Source: Mariannaea sp. PMI_226 (taxonomy: Eukaryota > Ascomycota > Sordariomycetes > Hypocreales > Nectriaceae). Taken from it: a DNA stretch of 64,000 bases. The notes under the pieces are model-generated. The model was not told where the DNA came from, ran no database searches, and saw nothing but the letters and a program-made list of their open reading frames with translations. The position numbers and the translations under genes are program-made. The DNA lies in assembly GCA_024336345.1 (NCBI GenBank), contig JANFOG010000017.1, positions 1 through 64,000 of the forward strand. The letters are read 5' to 3'. Shown here in pieces: positions 1 to 11,283 of the stretch (its first letter is position 1; each line of letters opens with the position of its first letter).

Positions 1-86
1 TAAGTTAAGGTACGCACTTGATTTACCATGACGCAGGGATATGGATGGGCATGTCCACACTTTAAGAAATCCTTCCCAGAACCAGA

Positions 87-3000
87 TTAATGCTGCCACT
101 TCGTCAACCACGCCCACAAAATCTTTCCCACCAAGCCAGTTGTAACCACGTTAGGAGCAAGCCGTAACATTTTACAGACATCATATGTCTTGTTGATTTC
201 GAATCGCAAGCCAAAGTCCTCTTTGCCCACTCTACCATATTCCTGCATGTAATAGCTCAGTAGTGTCTGAGCAGGCAGATGAACTTTAACCTCGGAGCCC
301 ATTCCTGTACCTGCAGCCTTTACCCTTCCGAGCCACTCCTCAATTGAAACCGTTTTGAATTCCAATCCGTTTTCCCGTAAAGCAGGCAAGACATCTTCCT
401 CCCAAGAGACCCTCTGTGGGGCGATAACGTTATAGTAGTAAGCCTTGACATTCTCCCTATCAACAGCCTTTGACTTGAGTTCAGAAGAGGACGTCCTCAA
501 CCCTTCTGCAATATCGAGACATGCAGCCGCAACGATATCCACAGGCAACCATTCACACCTATCTTTATCACCGCGCAGCAGCGGCAGAGCCTTGAGCTCA
601 AGCGCACTCCGCACCATCAGAGGGATGGCTTCATGGTCGTTCCATATCCCCTGACTCGTATCGCCTATGACCTGTCCAATGCGCAGCACACAAACAACGC
701 CACCAGCCTGGGCTGCAGCTTCACAGACTCTCTCGCCCACCAGCTTGGAGCGGGCATAGCCAGTGTCCTGGGAGTAGGTAAGATCACCAACGGGGCCTTC
801 AGGGACGGTAGCTGTCGCGGTGACCCCGTTCGTTGGTGTGTTTAAGGCAGTAGAGATGCTGCTTGCAAAAAGAAAGCGAGCAGGATTCTTGAAAGGAACT
901 GAGAGAGAGAGTTTGAGAAGGTTGTGGAGACCGGCGATGTGGGGCTCAAATGAAATAAGCGAGGGACCGAAATTGACAGGCCATGCGGCATGAATAATGA
1001 GAGTTGTTGTGGCCTTGAGGTTGTTATAAGTAGAAACAGGAATGCCGAGATTTGGGGCTCCAATGTCATCGACTTGAACTATAACTAGCTTCGTGAAATA
1101 TGGCTTTATCTTTTCCACGTCGATGCCTCTGGTTTGGAGTGACGATTGGATGCGATCATGCCCGCTAGGCCCACGAACCAGACAGACTACTTGATGTGTG
1201 CTAGGAGATTTTAAAAGTTGTTGAAGAATATGGGCACCGATTGCACCAGTGGCTCCAGTGAGGATCTGCAAACGTCAGCTTTATCCACAAGTCTGGCTGC
1301 GAAGAATAGTGTCACGTACCACAGTGTCTTGCGCAGGCATCTGCTCCACACCCGGAACCCACTTGGTGAATTCCGAGAACGTCTCTATGAGCGATTCCAT
1401 GAGCTCAATCTTCTTGTCCGTTAAACCATTCTTCATCTCAATGTCAGCAAAGGAAGAGCTATTGGACAACAATTTTGCCAATTTGGCGGTATTTCCGGCA
1501 TCATAGATTATGTTCGTTGGTAATTTGTGGCCACGAAGATTCAGATGCTTCAGTAGCAGGTTTCTTATCTGAATTGCTCGTAAGCTATCCACACCTGCAG
1601 TAAAAAAATCGTGCTCAACATCCTGTAAGACAATGCCTCCATGGGTTTTGACAATTTCCATGATGAAGCGTTCAAGCTTCGTAGCATCGAGCTCAAGGTT
1701 CTGGTCCGCCTGCGCTCCGACGATACTGCCGTCGTCTAATCGCCTATACATATCCTCAATCTGCGATTTAAAAGTGGAAAAACATGCGGCTCGAATAATG
1801 TTATGTTTGTCTGTTTTCGGGTAGTCCACCCCAGCGGGAAAGGAAACAATCGTTTCGCGTGTAATGCGCGCAAATGCATCGGCAAGGCCGTTCGCATCCT
1901 GCACAACAGTCCAGATTGCGTCAATGAATTCCTCTTCTATCATGCCATTCGCCTTCTCGGTGCGGAATACCAATAATCCAGGCATAGGTTTATTGTTCCC
2001 TACAATAAGCGCATCTCTGATAAGAGGACTGCCTCTGATCGTGCTCTCCATTGAAAAGGGCAGAAACTTCTCCCCGTTTGACAGAGTGATCCTGTCGTCG
2101 CGCCTCGCAACAAACTTCCACGCATCTGGGATTGTACGGTGGGGCATGAACAGGTCCCCAGAGTGGTAACTTCCAGGTGGCTCATTTGAGTTGCTAACCA
2201 TCAGAGCGGGGTGTGACTTGAGATACACCGACTCATAGAGCCCGTCGCCCACCTCTTGGAATGAAATGTGGGCCCGCAGGTGGTCATATGGACGGATATA
2301 GGCCCAGGAGTTGTCTCCTCCGTTCTCAAGGATGCTCTTGCCTACATGACCCACCTCCGTCAACCCAAAGATAACAACCAAATTCACTCCTTGCTCTACC
2401 AGCCAGTCTCCGAGCTTGTCATCAGACTTGGCACCAGAACAGGTGACATATTTACATTCCCGCAACAACTGCACCCCCTCCGGCTTCTCTGCGATGATTG
2501 ACAGTAAATAGGGCACGCAATGGCAAATTTCAGGCCTGATCATCTTGAGCGCAGATATAATATTATCGGCAGTAAGCGGCAGATGGGCGTTGAACAGGTG
2601 CGCAGTCTTGCGAAGCCACATAGCTTGCAAGCTTGTGAGCAGACCATGCATGTGGCTCCAGGGAAGCCCGTTGAAAGACTTGAGTTCTGCGCCGGCATAC
2701 AAATTGTTGAGAATGCTCCGATGGGAGAGATACAGTGGTTTTGGGAGGCCAGTTGATCCGGAGGAATGGGCGATCAAGGTCACCTCAGCGGACTCTCTTT
2801 CGCGGTCAGTAATGGGTCGATAGAAGGGCTGGTAGAAGCCGGAGTTTGGCTTGTGAAAATCGTGATGATTGAGCAAGGGCTGAAGTTTAATTCTGGGACG
2901 CTCGGCAGAAACGTCCTGTAAAGTCGATAGGATACTGGCTGTATTACCGTACAGAATGGTATTGCAGTTGGTTTGTTCGAGAAGATTGAGGCAAGCGCGA

Positions 3001-3409
3001 GGACTGAGCCGGACAGACATCATGAGTACCTGATAACCAAGGCGAAACAAAGCGAAAAAAGTGATGACGAAAGAAATGTCTGTTTGAGCGTACAAGCCAA
3101 TGACTTCCTTGCCATTCTGATGATTATTTCACCCTCAATTAGTGATTGGGACGCATACGGCCAGGTACTAGCGTGGGGGATACTGACAATCTGATATCCA
3201 TGTTTCACCAGAGCTCGACAAGCTGCATCCACCATACGGTCCAGTTCCGCGCCCGTGATGAACTCATACTGGGCGGCATTATTTTCATACTTGGGATAGC
3301 CAAGTACGGGGACCTGATCTTCGTCTTCGCCCCGTAGACGAATGATATCGTCAACAAAATATGGTTTGCCAAACTTCTCCTCAACAGTTGCCGGATTGGT
3401 GGTGGCCAT
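87..3409 (-). CDS. NRPS-like A-T-R carboxylate reductase (adenylation, thiolation, thioester reductase)
   Basis: Single-module enzyme predicted to adenylate a carboxylic acid, load it on a phosphopantetheine arm and release it as aldehyde or alcohol with NADPH. Model: complement(join(87..1265,1320..3116,3188..3409)), 1065 aa, two phase-0 introns of 54 and 71 bp. Seen in the sequence: A-domain core with SSGSTGLPKP near residue 192, FGLTEVG, YHSGDLF and RRDDRITLSNGEKF; carrier site GVDSLRAI with the serine near residue 585; reductase domain starting near 674 with ILTGATGAIG (nucleotide-binding glycine loop) and the catalytic pair in YARSK (Y843, K847). There is no condensation domain, as is usual for this aminoadipate-reductase-like class. 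Intron 2 joins the carrier domain directly to the Rossmann loop, which supports the splice. The first intron has the weak donor GTCAGT, chosen because it restores NGKEVIGLYAQ in frame. Substrate unknown. No tailoring genes lie alongside it. Confidence 0.9.
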
Positions 3410-4465
3410 GATCTCTAAACAACGAAAAGATAGTGGTATCCTATAAAATATAGGATTGATAATAAGTGTGGGATTGATAATGGGCAAGGCGGGCAGAATG
3501 AGGATGATTTACAGGACAGTACAGTACATCGCTCATTCAAAAAGAGGGGATGTAGCGGTCCGCTTTTATACGGTTGTTGAACATAGTGACTCCTATTGGG
3601 TGCGATCATGGCCGGAACTTCAAGTTTCATGATTATTGGCTTCGAATACTGCTCGTAGCGAAGATGGCCGTCACCCTAGAGCTGCCAAGAGAAAGAAGGA
3701 AAGCGCTCACTTGGTTCTAGCTGTTAGCATACTGTACAATCGGTTACAGCAGCTCTACCGATCCAGGATCGGCCGAGTCTGATAAGTGACTGTAGTATAT
3801 GCAGCAAGAGCCGTGAAAAGTGTCTGCCAATCAAATAGGCCACATTTGGGTCGTGTGCCTGTCGGGTAATATAGTACCGTACAGTATAAAGGCCAAGAGT
3901 AGGTCCTCTTGACAGGGGTCATGATATTTTGTCCATCCAATTTTAGCTTTGGCTGGCGGCTTGACCTCCCGCACAATGCTAACTTCGTCAGCCACCGGGT
4001 AATTCCTAGAATTTGAGAGGTGCGAAATTACTGTACTCCGTGGTCCGATACTGTACTGTACAATACGTTGCTGTAGTTGTTGCAGCGTGCTTGGTAGTTG
4101 GGAGTGTCATCAAATTTGCTACGTATGCGTATGTGGTGGGGTAATTACTGGGAGACTTCACCAATTGAAGGATTGGAAAGCTGACCTCAATCACGCTGCC
4201 TTGCCAATTGTTGATGGATTGCGCAGGGGGTGCTGAGTGCAGTTGATGAAAAAGTCGTGATTGTATCGATTGTTGTTCTTCGTTTCGCAGTAATGAACGT
4301 GAAGGCCTTGTTTATATTTTTAAAGCCTGAGTCCTACGAGAGCGCCAGCGTCTAGGCTACCTTGGAGTTTGTGTCGTGACTTGAGAGCCTTCAAGTTGAG
4401 GGGAAAGCCCAACTCTCCCAACACCAACGCCGAACCTGTACAGCTTCAGAACAAGGTATTGGTGT

Positions 4466-4623
4466 TGAACAGAAGTCATATGCTGAGGTGTCACGTGCGG
4501 AGCCGGGATCTTAAGATTGCGCATAAAACCAGTAGACCTTCAGGGGCAGAAACTGAACGAAAAAGAACAAGATGAAGATGCTGAATCAGATCAATGGACC
4601 GAATACACGTAATGTCTGACAAT
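4466..4623 (+). repeat. Repeat family R1, copy A
   Basis: About 155 bp containing the words GTCACGTGCGGAGC, GATCTTAAGATTGCGCAT, AGGGGCAGAAACTGAACGA and GGACCGAATACACGTAATG. Near-identical copies are present at 30219-30395, 35160-35330 and, inverted, at 35485-35650 and 47374-47530. It has no coding capacity and resembles a MITE or SINE-sized element. Termini are uncertain. Confidence 0.75.
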
Positions 4624-4734
4624 TGGACGGTAGGAGGACTCAGCCAGTGGTAGCAGGTCCCCGCCCGCCCCCCATCTCTCCCCCGCCTCTCTTTTTTTTT
4701 TGTTGCGGGTTTGCGTGTTACATATCAATTGCTT

Positions 4735-4805
4735 CGTCTGTTACTATAAAATTAGTTCAAACCAAAATTATCGCCGAGCCTGTCCGTCACTGTACATCTT
4801 ATGTC
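4735..4805 (-). repeat. Repeat family R2, partial copy
   Basis: The segment with TTAGTTCAAACC and CGCCGAGCCTGTCCGTCACTGTAC matches the 3' half of the R2 elements seen at 27330, 39340, 61515 and 63842. The 5' terminal repeat is not recognisable. Confidence 0.4.
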
Positions 4806-5684
4806 GGGATGAGCAAGATAGATTTAGACACTCTACTTCTGTCAAGTAAAAGAGCGTACATGGACGCCTTTGTCAATTGACCCCTGCAAAATATTCTCTT
4901 TATAGTATCAATGTGTGTATAGTATCAATAGAGCATTGAAAAAATGCAACATTTCTCCTGCGTGAAATATGCAGCTATATGATGGAAATAAACGTGAAGA
5001 GATTTTGCTATGTTGAGTTAGTTATAGTACTATTACAGGCCGCGGGGAAAACGCAAATGGCTCCAGAAGAGACGACCTTATATAACTGAACGTGACACTT
5101 AGTTACGCATCCAGTGGAAATACCTATATCGAAACCTCAAGAGGAAACGTGTAAAATGTCGTGATCAGTGTTGTGTTGAACGAGGGCACAGTGCACGACC
5201 GATTTATACATTTACAAGACCGGAAGAAGATCGACTACGAGAGCACGATGTCTGAATATCTGACATCGGTAATTAAACGTCCTTGAGAAATCTTGAGTTA
5301 TAATGTTACAAGGGCTAGTCTCCTGGGCCGAGCAGTCCCAGTGACTAATGGTTTCTTTATGCAAATATGACCAACCTTTCGTCGGTTCGATTGTACAGTA
5401 GTAGAAAACTCAAGTTTAATATTGCTGCTAGGAGTGACCCTAAAATGACGCCCTTTTATAGCTTAAATCTTGATAGCTATGTACAATTGGACATTGGAAT
5501 GTGAGATTACGCCATCAGTTCGAAGCGGAGGCTTTCGAAGAGTTCTAACTGTCCAGACTTCCTTGCGAGTAAGCATTCATCGCTCCCGTGGATATATAAA
5601 ACTACCCTTCAAAATGCAACATTTCCCCAGCCCAGTTATGCAGCATACAATCCGACCCCAAATCTTTGTTCAACGCTGGATAGA

Positions 5685-6128
5685 TTAAGTAAGACTCTGC
5701 TCACAGGGAGCAAAGAACGACGTATTGTCATATTTAACGCTCAGCTAGTGGGTTGAGTAAGCTCAGTAATCCCTTTCCCTCTCCCTAGGAGAGAGGTGAA
5801 GGAAGCAAGCCAACCAGGTAGAGAGCCTTACGTTGATGGATGTGAGTTTGCCTGAACGAGATCCCTCGTGGACATTTCGACTCTTGAGTAGCTTGGGGAC
5901 TGCGATGGTTCGACCAGCCTCTTCGACGAAATTTTGGAGTATCGTTGGGTGATACTTAACGCGGGGTCCTAGATGATCAATTATTGTATCGAATACTTGG
6001 TTGATTGGTTCTGGTTGTTCCTCCGCTGCCCCTGCATTTACTCATTAGGCGCCAGATCTCTCCGTACGTTATATCTCCAACGATAGTGTGACATAGGATA
6101 GGGGCAACTTCAAGGCACAGAAGGTCTT
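5685..6128 (-). pseudogene. Remnant of a multi-exon gene, frameshifted
   Basis: Reading the minus strand from 6128, an open frame gives DLLCLEVAPILCHTIVGD and then TYGEIWRLMSK; near 6024 the frame slips by one base and continues as AGAAEEQPEPINQVFD through IIDHLGPRVKYHP to SRSGKLTSIN at 5832. There a GTAAGG donor occurs. An acceptor (CCACTAG) at about 5745 would splice in phase to a short last exon ending at 5685. Sense codons over about 95 residues plus proper splice signals argue that this was a real gene. The slip and the absence of upstream exons suggest a fragment. Family not recognised. It abuts repeat R3, which may have truncated it. Confidence 0.45.
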
Positions 6129-6149
6129 ATATTTCTGGCTATAAGAAAG

Positions 6150-6330
6150 GTCATACAGCAGGCCATTTATCTTCTATGGATGGGGCTATATACAGGGGCT
6201 TGATCCCTATAAGGTCTCACTGAAGCTGTTGTTATAGGCAATGCTTCATTTACACATGTTATAGCTGGCGATGCCCTCCACCAAGCTCGATGTGGCGGCT
6301 GACGCACAAGGTGCCTCTTGAACGCGCCGA
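6150..6330 (+). repeat. Repeat family R3, diverged copy
   Basis: Contains GGGGCTTGATCC, AAGGTCTCACTGAAGCTGTT and ATAGCTGGCGATG, matching in order the better conserved copies at 10735-10925 and 61165-61360. Non-coding; the type of element is unknown. Confidence 0.5.
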
Positions 6331-7085
6331 CGATTCGTTATTTGCTAGGCTGTGTGGTTTGCTAATGTACCCAATACATAAATTCTTAGCTTCTACTCTC
6401 TTGTCGATGAACTTCTTAATCGAGGTGCAGGTAGAGGATATTCAGTATCAGGAATAGGAAAACAGAGTGGCTGGAAGTAGCGATATAGGATTGATATTGT
6501 GCGTGCTACGCTTACATCCGTGGTTTCTCTCTCCTAAACTAGAGGTGGAGAAGGGCCCAGACCATCGAAGGTAGTAGGTACCAATGTCAATTCATTACTC
6601 TCAACTACAGACATCTCCTTTCTATTATTGAAATATTCACAAGGTTGTTGGATAGCTTCCTAGCTTGGGAGACACTGTGCATTGATCATTTTTGATCCAG
6701 ATGAGATTTTAAAACGCTAAAACAAAGCGCGTATTATAGAGATCACCAACGCTGCGTACCCAAATCACTCGTTAGCGATGGTGTGGTTGTCAATAGCCCT
6801 AAGGGTTCAATTTGTCAATCTATTTTTGAGCAGCGAAAGACTAGACCCTCCGAAAGAACAAACTATAGCCCACCATCGATCAAGGAGGGGAACGGACTCA
6901 CGAAAACTTAGAGGCGGCCATTTAGGGGGCTGGATTAGATGTGTTTGACATAAGCACAAGTGTGTCGGGAACTGGGATTTGAATAAGAAATGGCCACAGT
7001 ATTGATATATATGAAACTAGCATCAATCCCTATGGTACACGAAAGTAATTCTATCCAGCGTCATGCCTTCGCTGTCCTCCACTTA
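6331..7085. other. Gene-free stretch downstream of the DUF84-like gene
   Basis: No coding signal, tRNA or clear repeat was seen. It is the 3' flank of the minus-strand gene ending at 7086. Confidence 0.4.
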
Positions 7086-7835
7086 TCAAGTCAGGGGCTG
7101 TGTGGGTTCAGTGGAGAATAGTTTCGAAACGGCCATGCTATCAACAGCCTTCCTGAGGATGACGAACCGGGACTGACCGACTACAATTATGTGCCAGTCT
7201 GCCGCTTCGATTCCTAAACAGTGACGAGAAAGCACTTCCCCAACGGTATATAGCCCATGATTTTTGTTACCATTATTACAGCCTAAGGATTTCGCAAAGT
7301 CGACGAACGCCTTATCAGGAACCGGTGTACCGTCCGATACTCCAGTCAAGACTGTGCCGTTTGTTGCATTGTAGAAGAGGATGAATGCAAAGTCGGTAGG
7401 TTCTTCAATCCCTTCTGTCTGGATGAAACTTTCAATAGATGCCACAATGACTGTCCCTATTTTCCAGGACTCGAGCTTCTCTTTGTGATCAGAGTGTAGT
7501 TGAGTCAGGGCGTTTTCAACGCGGTTGTAGGCCCCGAGAGGCCCTGCATCATTGTATGGCTGTTCTCCTACTCCCGTCTCGGCTGGCAGGATGAGAACGT
7601 GTAGGTTACTTCCCTTTGGAAGATTTTTAGCGATTACTCCCGTGAGAAGGCCCTTCTTATCGCCGTTGTTGGTTGGAATCACGAGTAATACGTCATTACC
7701 GTAGGTCGGGTAACAACGTGGAGAAAAGTTCGGAAGGATAGGAGGCATTTGAAGTGGTGATGTAATGACCTTTGTGTTGCGCAAGCTATTAAGCTTGCGT
7801 ACAAGATTATCCTGCGTTGGAAAATCGAGAGCCAT
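7086..7835 (-). CDS. DUF84-like non-canonical purine NTP phosphatase homologue
   Basis: Single-exon protein of 249 aa, started at the ATG before ALDFPTQDN because residues upstream of it look like untranslated leader. The pattern fits the ITPase-like fold of the DUF84 (inosine/xanthosine triphosphatase) family: an early VLLVIPTNNGDKKG segment, then GVGEQPYNDAGP followed by GAYNRVENAL (family: VxxQPxGxxxTxxGAxNRAxxAL), then VASIESF in the position of the conserved IEGG-type strand, a domain-wide FAFILFYNATNGTVL strand, and TVGEVLSRHC near the C terminus. Known members hydrolyse ITP/XTP to remove damaged nucleotides. Here the acidic IEGG motif is altered to IESF, so activity is uncertain. It lies about 660 bp downstream of the tryptophanase gene on the same strand. 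Assignment is by motif memory only. Confidence 0.6.
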   Translation of the reverse strand: MALDFPTQDNLVRKLNSLRNTKVITSPLQMPPILPNFSPRCYPTYGNDVLLVIPTNNGDKKGLLTGVIAKNLPKGSNLHVLILPAETGVGEQPYNDAGPLGAYNRVENALTQLHSDHKEKLESWKIGTVIVASIESFIQTEGIEEPTDFAFILFYNATNGTVLTGVSDGTPVPDKAFVDFAKSLGCNNGNKNHGLYTVGEVLSRHCLGIEAADWHIIVVGQSRFVILRKAVDSMAVSKLFSTEPTQPLT

Positions 7836-8493
7836 GCTGATGGTTGAGAGATAAGTTGATTTGGCTTGGTTGATGCTGATGAATCTTGTAGAAGGGCATA
7901 GATCTAAAGTAAAGATATCCGGTGGGAAATGTGGTTTAAATAGTTGAAATATACAGAATAAACAAGACCATTCAGCCATTTGGGGCGCTGGTAGTTGTCT
8001 ACTCCCTCAGCGTTGGGCGGTGTATTTCGCCCTGGAGAAGCCACACCAAACCAATAACGATCTAGCAGCCTCGTGGAGTGCCTCGTGGCCATGGTGGTAA
8101 GTATGACATAGATAAGGTTGACTGAGGTTGCGTAATTGAATGTCGTCTTACGAAACAGCAAAAACTGCCTTGTTTTACACCAAGGCTCCGCCAGTATAGG
8201 CATCATGGCAGAAACAGGGTGCGCCAAGCCAGCTAGCCCAGGTTAGCGGCCTGCAAAGCACTCTTTATCGAACGACTTTAAACGAGAATGCACAGAGGTA
8301 AAACATGATGTCAAATGCTAATGAATGTAGGCAACGTGAAAGTAAGTGTGTTTTTTCACTTTTCTCATTGATATAATCTCCGGTCTATAAGTCTGGCAGG
8401 GGTACGCATTCCGCGTCTCTTACTATGATGGACCTTGGGCTGTATAGCCATAAGCCACCTGTTCGTTAGGTTAGAACTATTATTCGAGTGTCT

Positions 8494-9909
8494 TCATGTG
8501 CTCGAAATCGAAGGCCTTGCTTTTCCCGCTCTCGCCAACTGAATGGTGAAATGCCTTAGCACTTTAGCCTCTTCCAGAATTTCGAAACCCCGTTGAATAA
8601 CGTTTCGACGGCCATAGATGTCAATGAGAGCCCTGGCTACCACGTCCAGGTGTTCATTCATATATACTCTTCTGGGGATTGCTAGCCGCATGAACTCCAT
8701 TTTGGGGTATCTGTGTTCGCCTGTTGTGGGGTCTCTTCCATTCATGAGTGTACCAATCTCGACTGCCCGTACGCCTGCCTCCAAATAAAGCTCAATCGCC
8801 AAAGTTTGGGCAGGGAATTCCTCTCTGGGCACCAGGGGCAAAAACGCCTGAGCGTCTATGACAACGCAGTGGCCACCAATTGGCTGTTGAACTGGAATTC
8901 CAGCACGTGTAAGTTTTTCTCCAAGCAATCTGACCTGCCCGATACGGTGATCAAGATGTTCCTGGGCCGTGGCTTCGTTTAGTCCTTCGGCTAGGGCGTC
9001 CATGTCTCTGCCTGTCATGCCACCGTAGTCGGGGAAGCCTTCGAACAGGATAATATAATCTGAACACTGCTTGAACAACTCCTCACTCCGCATTGCCAAA
9101 ATGCCGCCAGCATTGACAAGAGCGTCCTTCTTTGCACTCATCATCATAGCATCAGCATATTGATGCATCTCTGCGACTATCTCTTCAATTGTTTTGTTTG
9201 AATACCCAGGCTCACGATCCTGGATGAACCATGCATTTTCGGCAAATCGGGCGGCGTCGAAGACGACAGGGATGTTGTATTTCATAGCAATTCGCTTGAC
9301 CCTGCGCATGTTGTCTAGAGATACGGGTTGTCCGCCGGTCTTGTTGCACGTTACGGTGAGCAAGATCAGCGGAACATTGCCTTGGTGCATTTCTATCATC
9401 TGCTCAAGCTTGTGCACATTGACATTGCCCTTGAATGGGTGAGAATTATTTATGTCCAGAGCTTCATGTATGGGGCAATCAACTGCCTTGGCTTGACGAA
9501 ATTCGATGTGGGCTCTGGTGGTGTCGAAGTGCGAGTTTCCTGGAACAATGTTTCCCTTCTTCACAAGAACTGAGAGAAGGACATTTTCGGCTGCACGTCC
9601 TTGGTGAACTGGGTACATATGCTCAAAGCCGAACAGAGCTTTAACTTTGCTGGAAAGCCGAAAGATTGAAGACGACCCTGCATATGTCTCATCTCCTTTC
9701 CATGAGGCCGCCCACTGAAGGTTGCTCATCGAACCCGTCCCACTATCGGTCAAAAGATCGATAAATACTTGTTCACTTCGAAGTTTGAAAAGATTGTACC
9801 CAGCATTTGCAATCCACCTCTCTCGATCCCTTGTAGTACTAGGATGGATTTTCTCGACCATCTTAATGCGCCAGGCAGCAGGAAACGGGCCACCGTTGAA
9901 GAACGCCAT
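8494..9909 (-). CDS. Tryptophanase (tryptophan indole-lyase) family PLP enzyme
   Basis: Intact 471-aa single exon. The family cleaves tryptophan (or tyrosine) to indole (or phenol), pyruvate and ammonia using pyridoxal phosphate. Seen: MYPVHQGRAAENVL near residues 98-111, VFDAARFAENAWFI with the cofactor-binding aspartate at 218, and SAKKDALVNAGG with the presumed aldimine lysine at 261. Near residue 382 the sequence is GVRAVEIGT, and the C terminus has KVLRHFT. In characterised enzymes, tyrosine phenol-lyase has an arginine (MERG) where tryptophanase has AVEIG, so this copy looks like the indole-lyase type. Length matches bacterial enzymes (about 460-475 aa), and no intron is needed. Such enzymes are mainly bacterial, so horizontal origin is possible (inference). 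Confidence 0.92.
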   Translation of the reverse strand: MAFFNGGPFPAAWRIKMVEKIHPSTTRDRERWIANAGYNLFKLRSEQVFIDLLTDSGTGSMSNLQWAASWKGDETYAGSSSIFRLSSKVKALFGFEHMYPVHQGRAAENVLLSVLVKKGNIVPGNSHFDTTRAHIEFRQAKAVDCPIHEALDINNSHPFKGNVNVHKLEQMIEMHQGNVPLILLTVTCNKTGGQPVSLDNMRRVKRIAMKYNIPVVFDAARFAENAWFIQDREPGYSNKTIEEIVAEMHQYADAMMMSAKKDALVNAGGILAMRSEELFKQCSDYIILFEGFPDYGGMTGRDMDALAEGLNEATAQEHLDHRIGQVRLLGEKLTRAGIPVQQPIGGHCVVIDAQAFLPLVPREEFPAQTLAIELYLEAGVRAVEIGTLMNGRDPTTGEHRYPKMEFMRLAIPRRVYMNEHLDVVARALIDIYGRRNVIQRGFEILEEAKVLRHFTIQLARAGKARPSISST

Positions 9910-10734
9910 GGCGCTCCGAATAGGTTTGTATGACAGAAAAGAGTACAGTACAGAAGGTAAGAATGGATGCCGGAAGTTTCAAAACGGCACCTGCTGTGTG
10001 GTTATTTATGGTGTGAAAGTGCGTGAGCTCTTCAAGAATCAACAGGTGGCATCATAACGTGCCAAGGATCGGAGTTCATATATGGATGCCGTTGTGGGAA
10101 TTGTTAGTAAAGCACAAGCACAGACACATGAGAAACAAATTCAGTCATACACGAAGCACATAAGGGCTCAATTTGGCCTGCAAATATTGTCCTGATATTG
10201 TCAAGATTTACCTTGCCAGCTGATAATGGCATACAAAGTGTAGTTTCGCGTCTGGTGGCAGTTGCAACAGACCTACCCTCCTAAGGCTATGATGCAGTAC
10301 AGTAGCAAGAGTAACGATTATAACAAAACCTCAACAATCATATGGTACAATGTGAACATGCCAGTCGAGCTTACAGCTATCCTGTGGATTCTTTGAGGTT
10401 GATTGTTGGTCTATGAAATTTGATAGTTCATTTGATAGTTCAGTTAATGCATGTCTTAAACAATAGAACAGACAGGCATTGTCTAGCGCCCGCGAAAATA
10501 CTGGTGATATCCTGAGCCATGCCTTGCAGCTTCGGCATCACCTACATAGAATCAGGACATAACAGCAGCTACAAGTGACACGAGCTTTGGTCAGCCTTAT
10601 CCCCGCTTTTTAATTTCCGTACCAAATACCGCTGTGGTATCTCCAATATAAGTAATGTCGCGTACCAAGGGCCAACCTGAAGGTATGGCAGATAATTATT
10701 GTCTTAAGGTCCGCGATAGGCTACATATCCTCTA
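9910..10734. other. Gene-free stretch upstream of the tryptophanase gene
   Basis: Promoter side of the minus-strand tryptophanase gene, otherwise AT-rich intergenic sequence with scattered TACAGTA words. No coding exon or RNA gene was recognised. Confidence 0.4.
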
Positions 10735-10925
10735 TCGACTGGTTTCTCTATAGGGGCTCTTCAAGGTCTCTCTGATACAGTTGCTATAGGGCATGTTTCA
10801 CTTGCATAGGTCACAGCTAGCGATATTGAGAAAGGCTCTCACCGCTCTGGCTAGCTATCCCTCCTATAAGTTCCTGCCGGCAGGCTCAAATTGACCGTAT
10901 TTTGCATCTTGGCGGGTCAGCCAGC
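10735..10925 (+). repeat. Repeat family R3, copy 2
   Basis: Shares GGTCTCTCTGATACAGTTG, CATGTTTCACT, AGGTCACAGCT and GGCTCAAATTGAC with the copy at 61165-61360, in the same order and spacing. Non-coding. Confidence 0.65.
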
Positions 10926-11283
10926 GAGTCGTGTGCCGAAGTCGGCATCCGGGCCGCACACCTCCTCAGCAAAGAGGAGCGTCTTGGGCCGAGGTACAGT
11001 ACAGGACATCATGTCTCAGGGTTCGAAGTTCTACTCTGATACAGTAAACATGTTTAATTAGGCGCTGCTCTTTTGTTTATCGGACATGCTTCTCGTTTTG
11101 CTCGATAGATAGTAGTACAATAAACCTTAGGTTTGTTACTATTTTGCGGAAAAACAAATAGCTCTCGTATCTTTATTAATGCATTTGAGAAGACAGAGAG
11201 GAAGGGGGGGACGTGGCCTCAATAAACAATCCAGCCTTTACGAAAGTGACATTCAGCATTTGTCTGTTCAGCATCGACATCTT

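Larger units (their letters stand above)
3410..5684. other. Gene-free stretch upstream of the A-T-R gene
   Basis: No convincing coding exon was seen here on either strand. It contains several GTACTGTAC/TACAGTA palindromic words (for example near 3510-3530, 3870-3895 and 4030-4070), one copy of repeat family R1 (4466-4623), a TC-rich run and T-tract near 4670-4700, and a fragment of repeat family R2 near 4735-4805. The promoter of the minus-strand A-T-R gene must lie in its first few hundred bases, but no site could be assigned. Confidence 0.5.
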
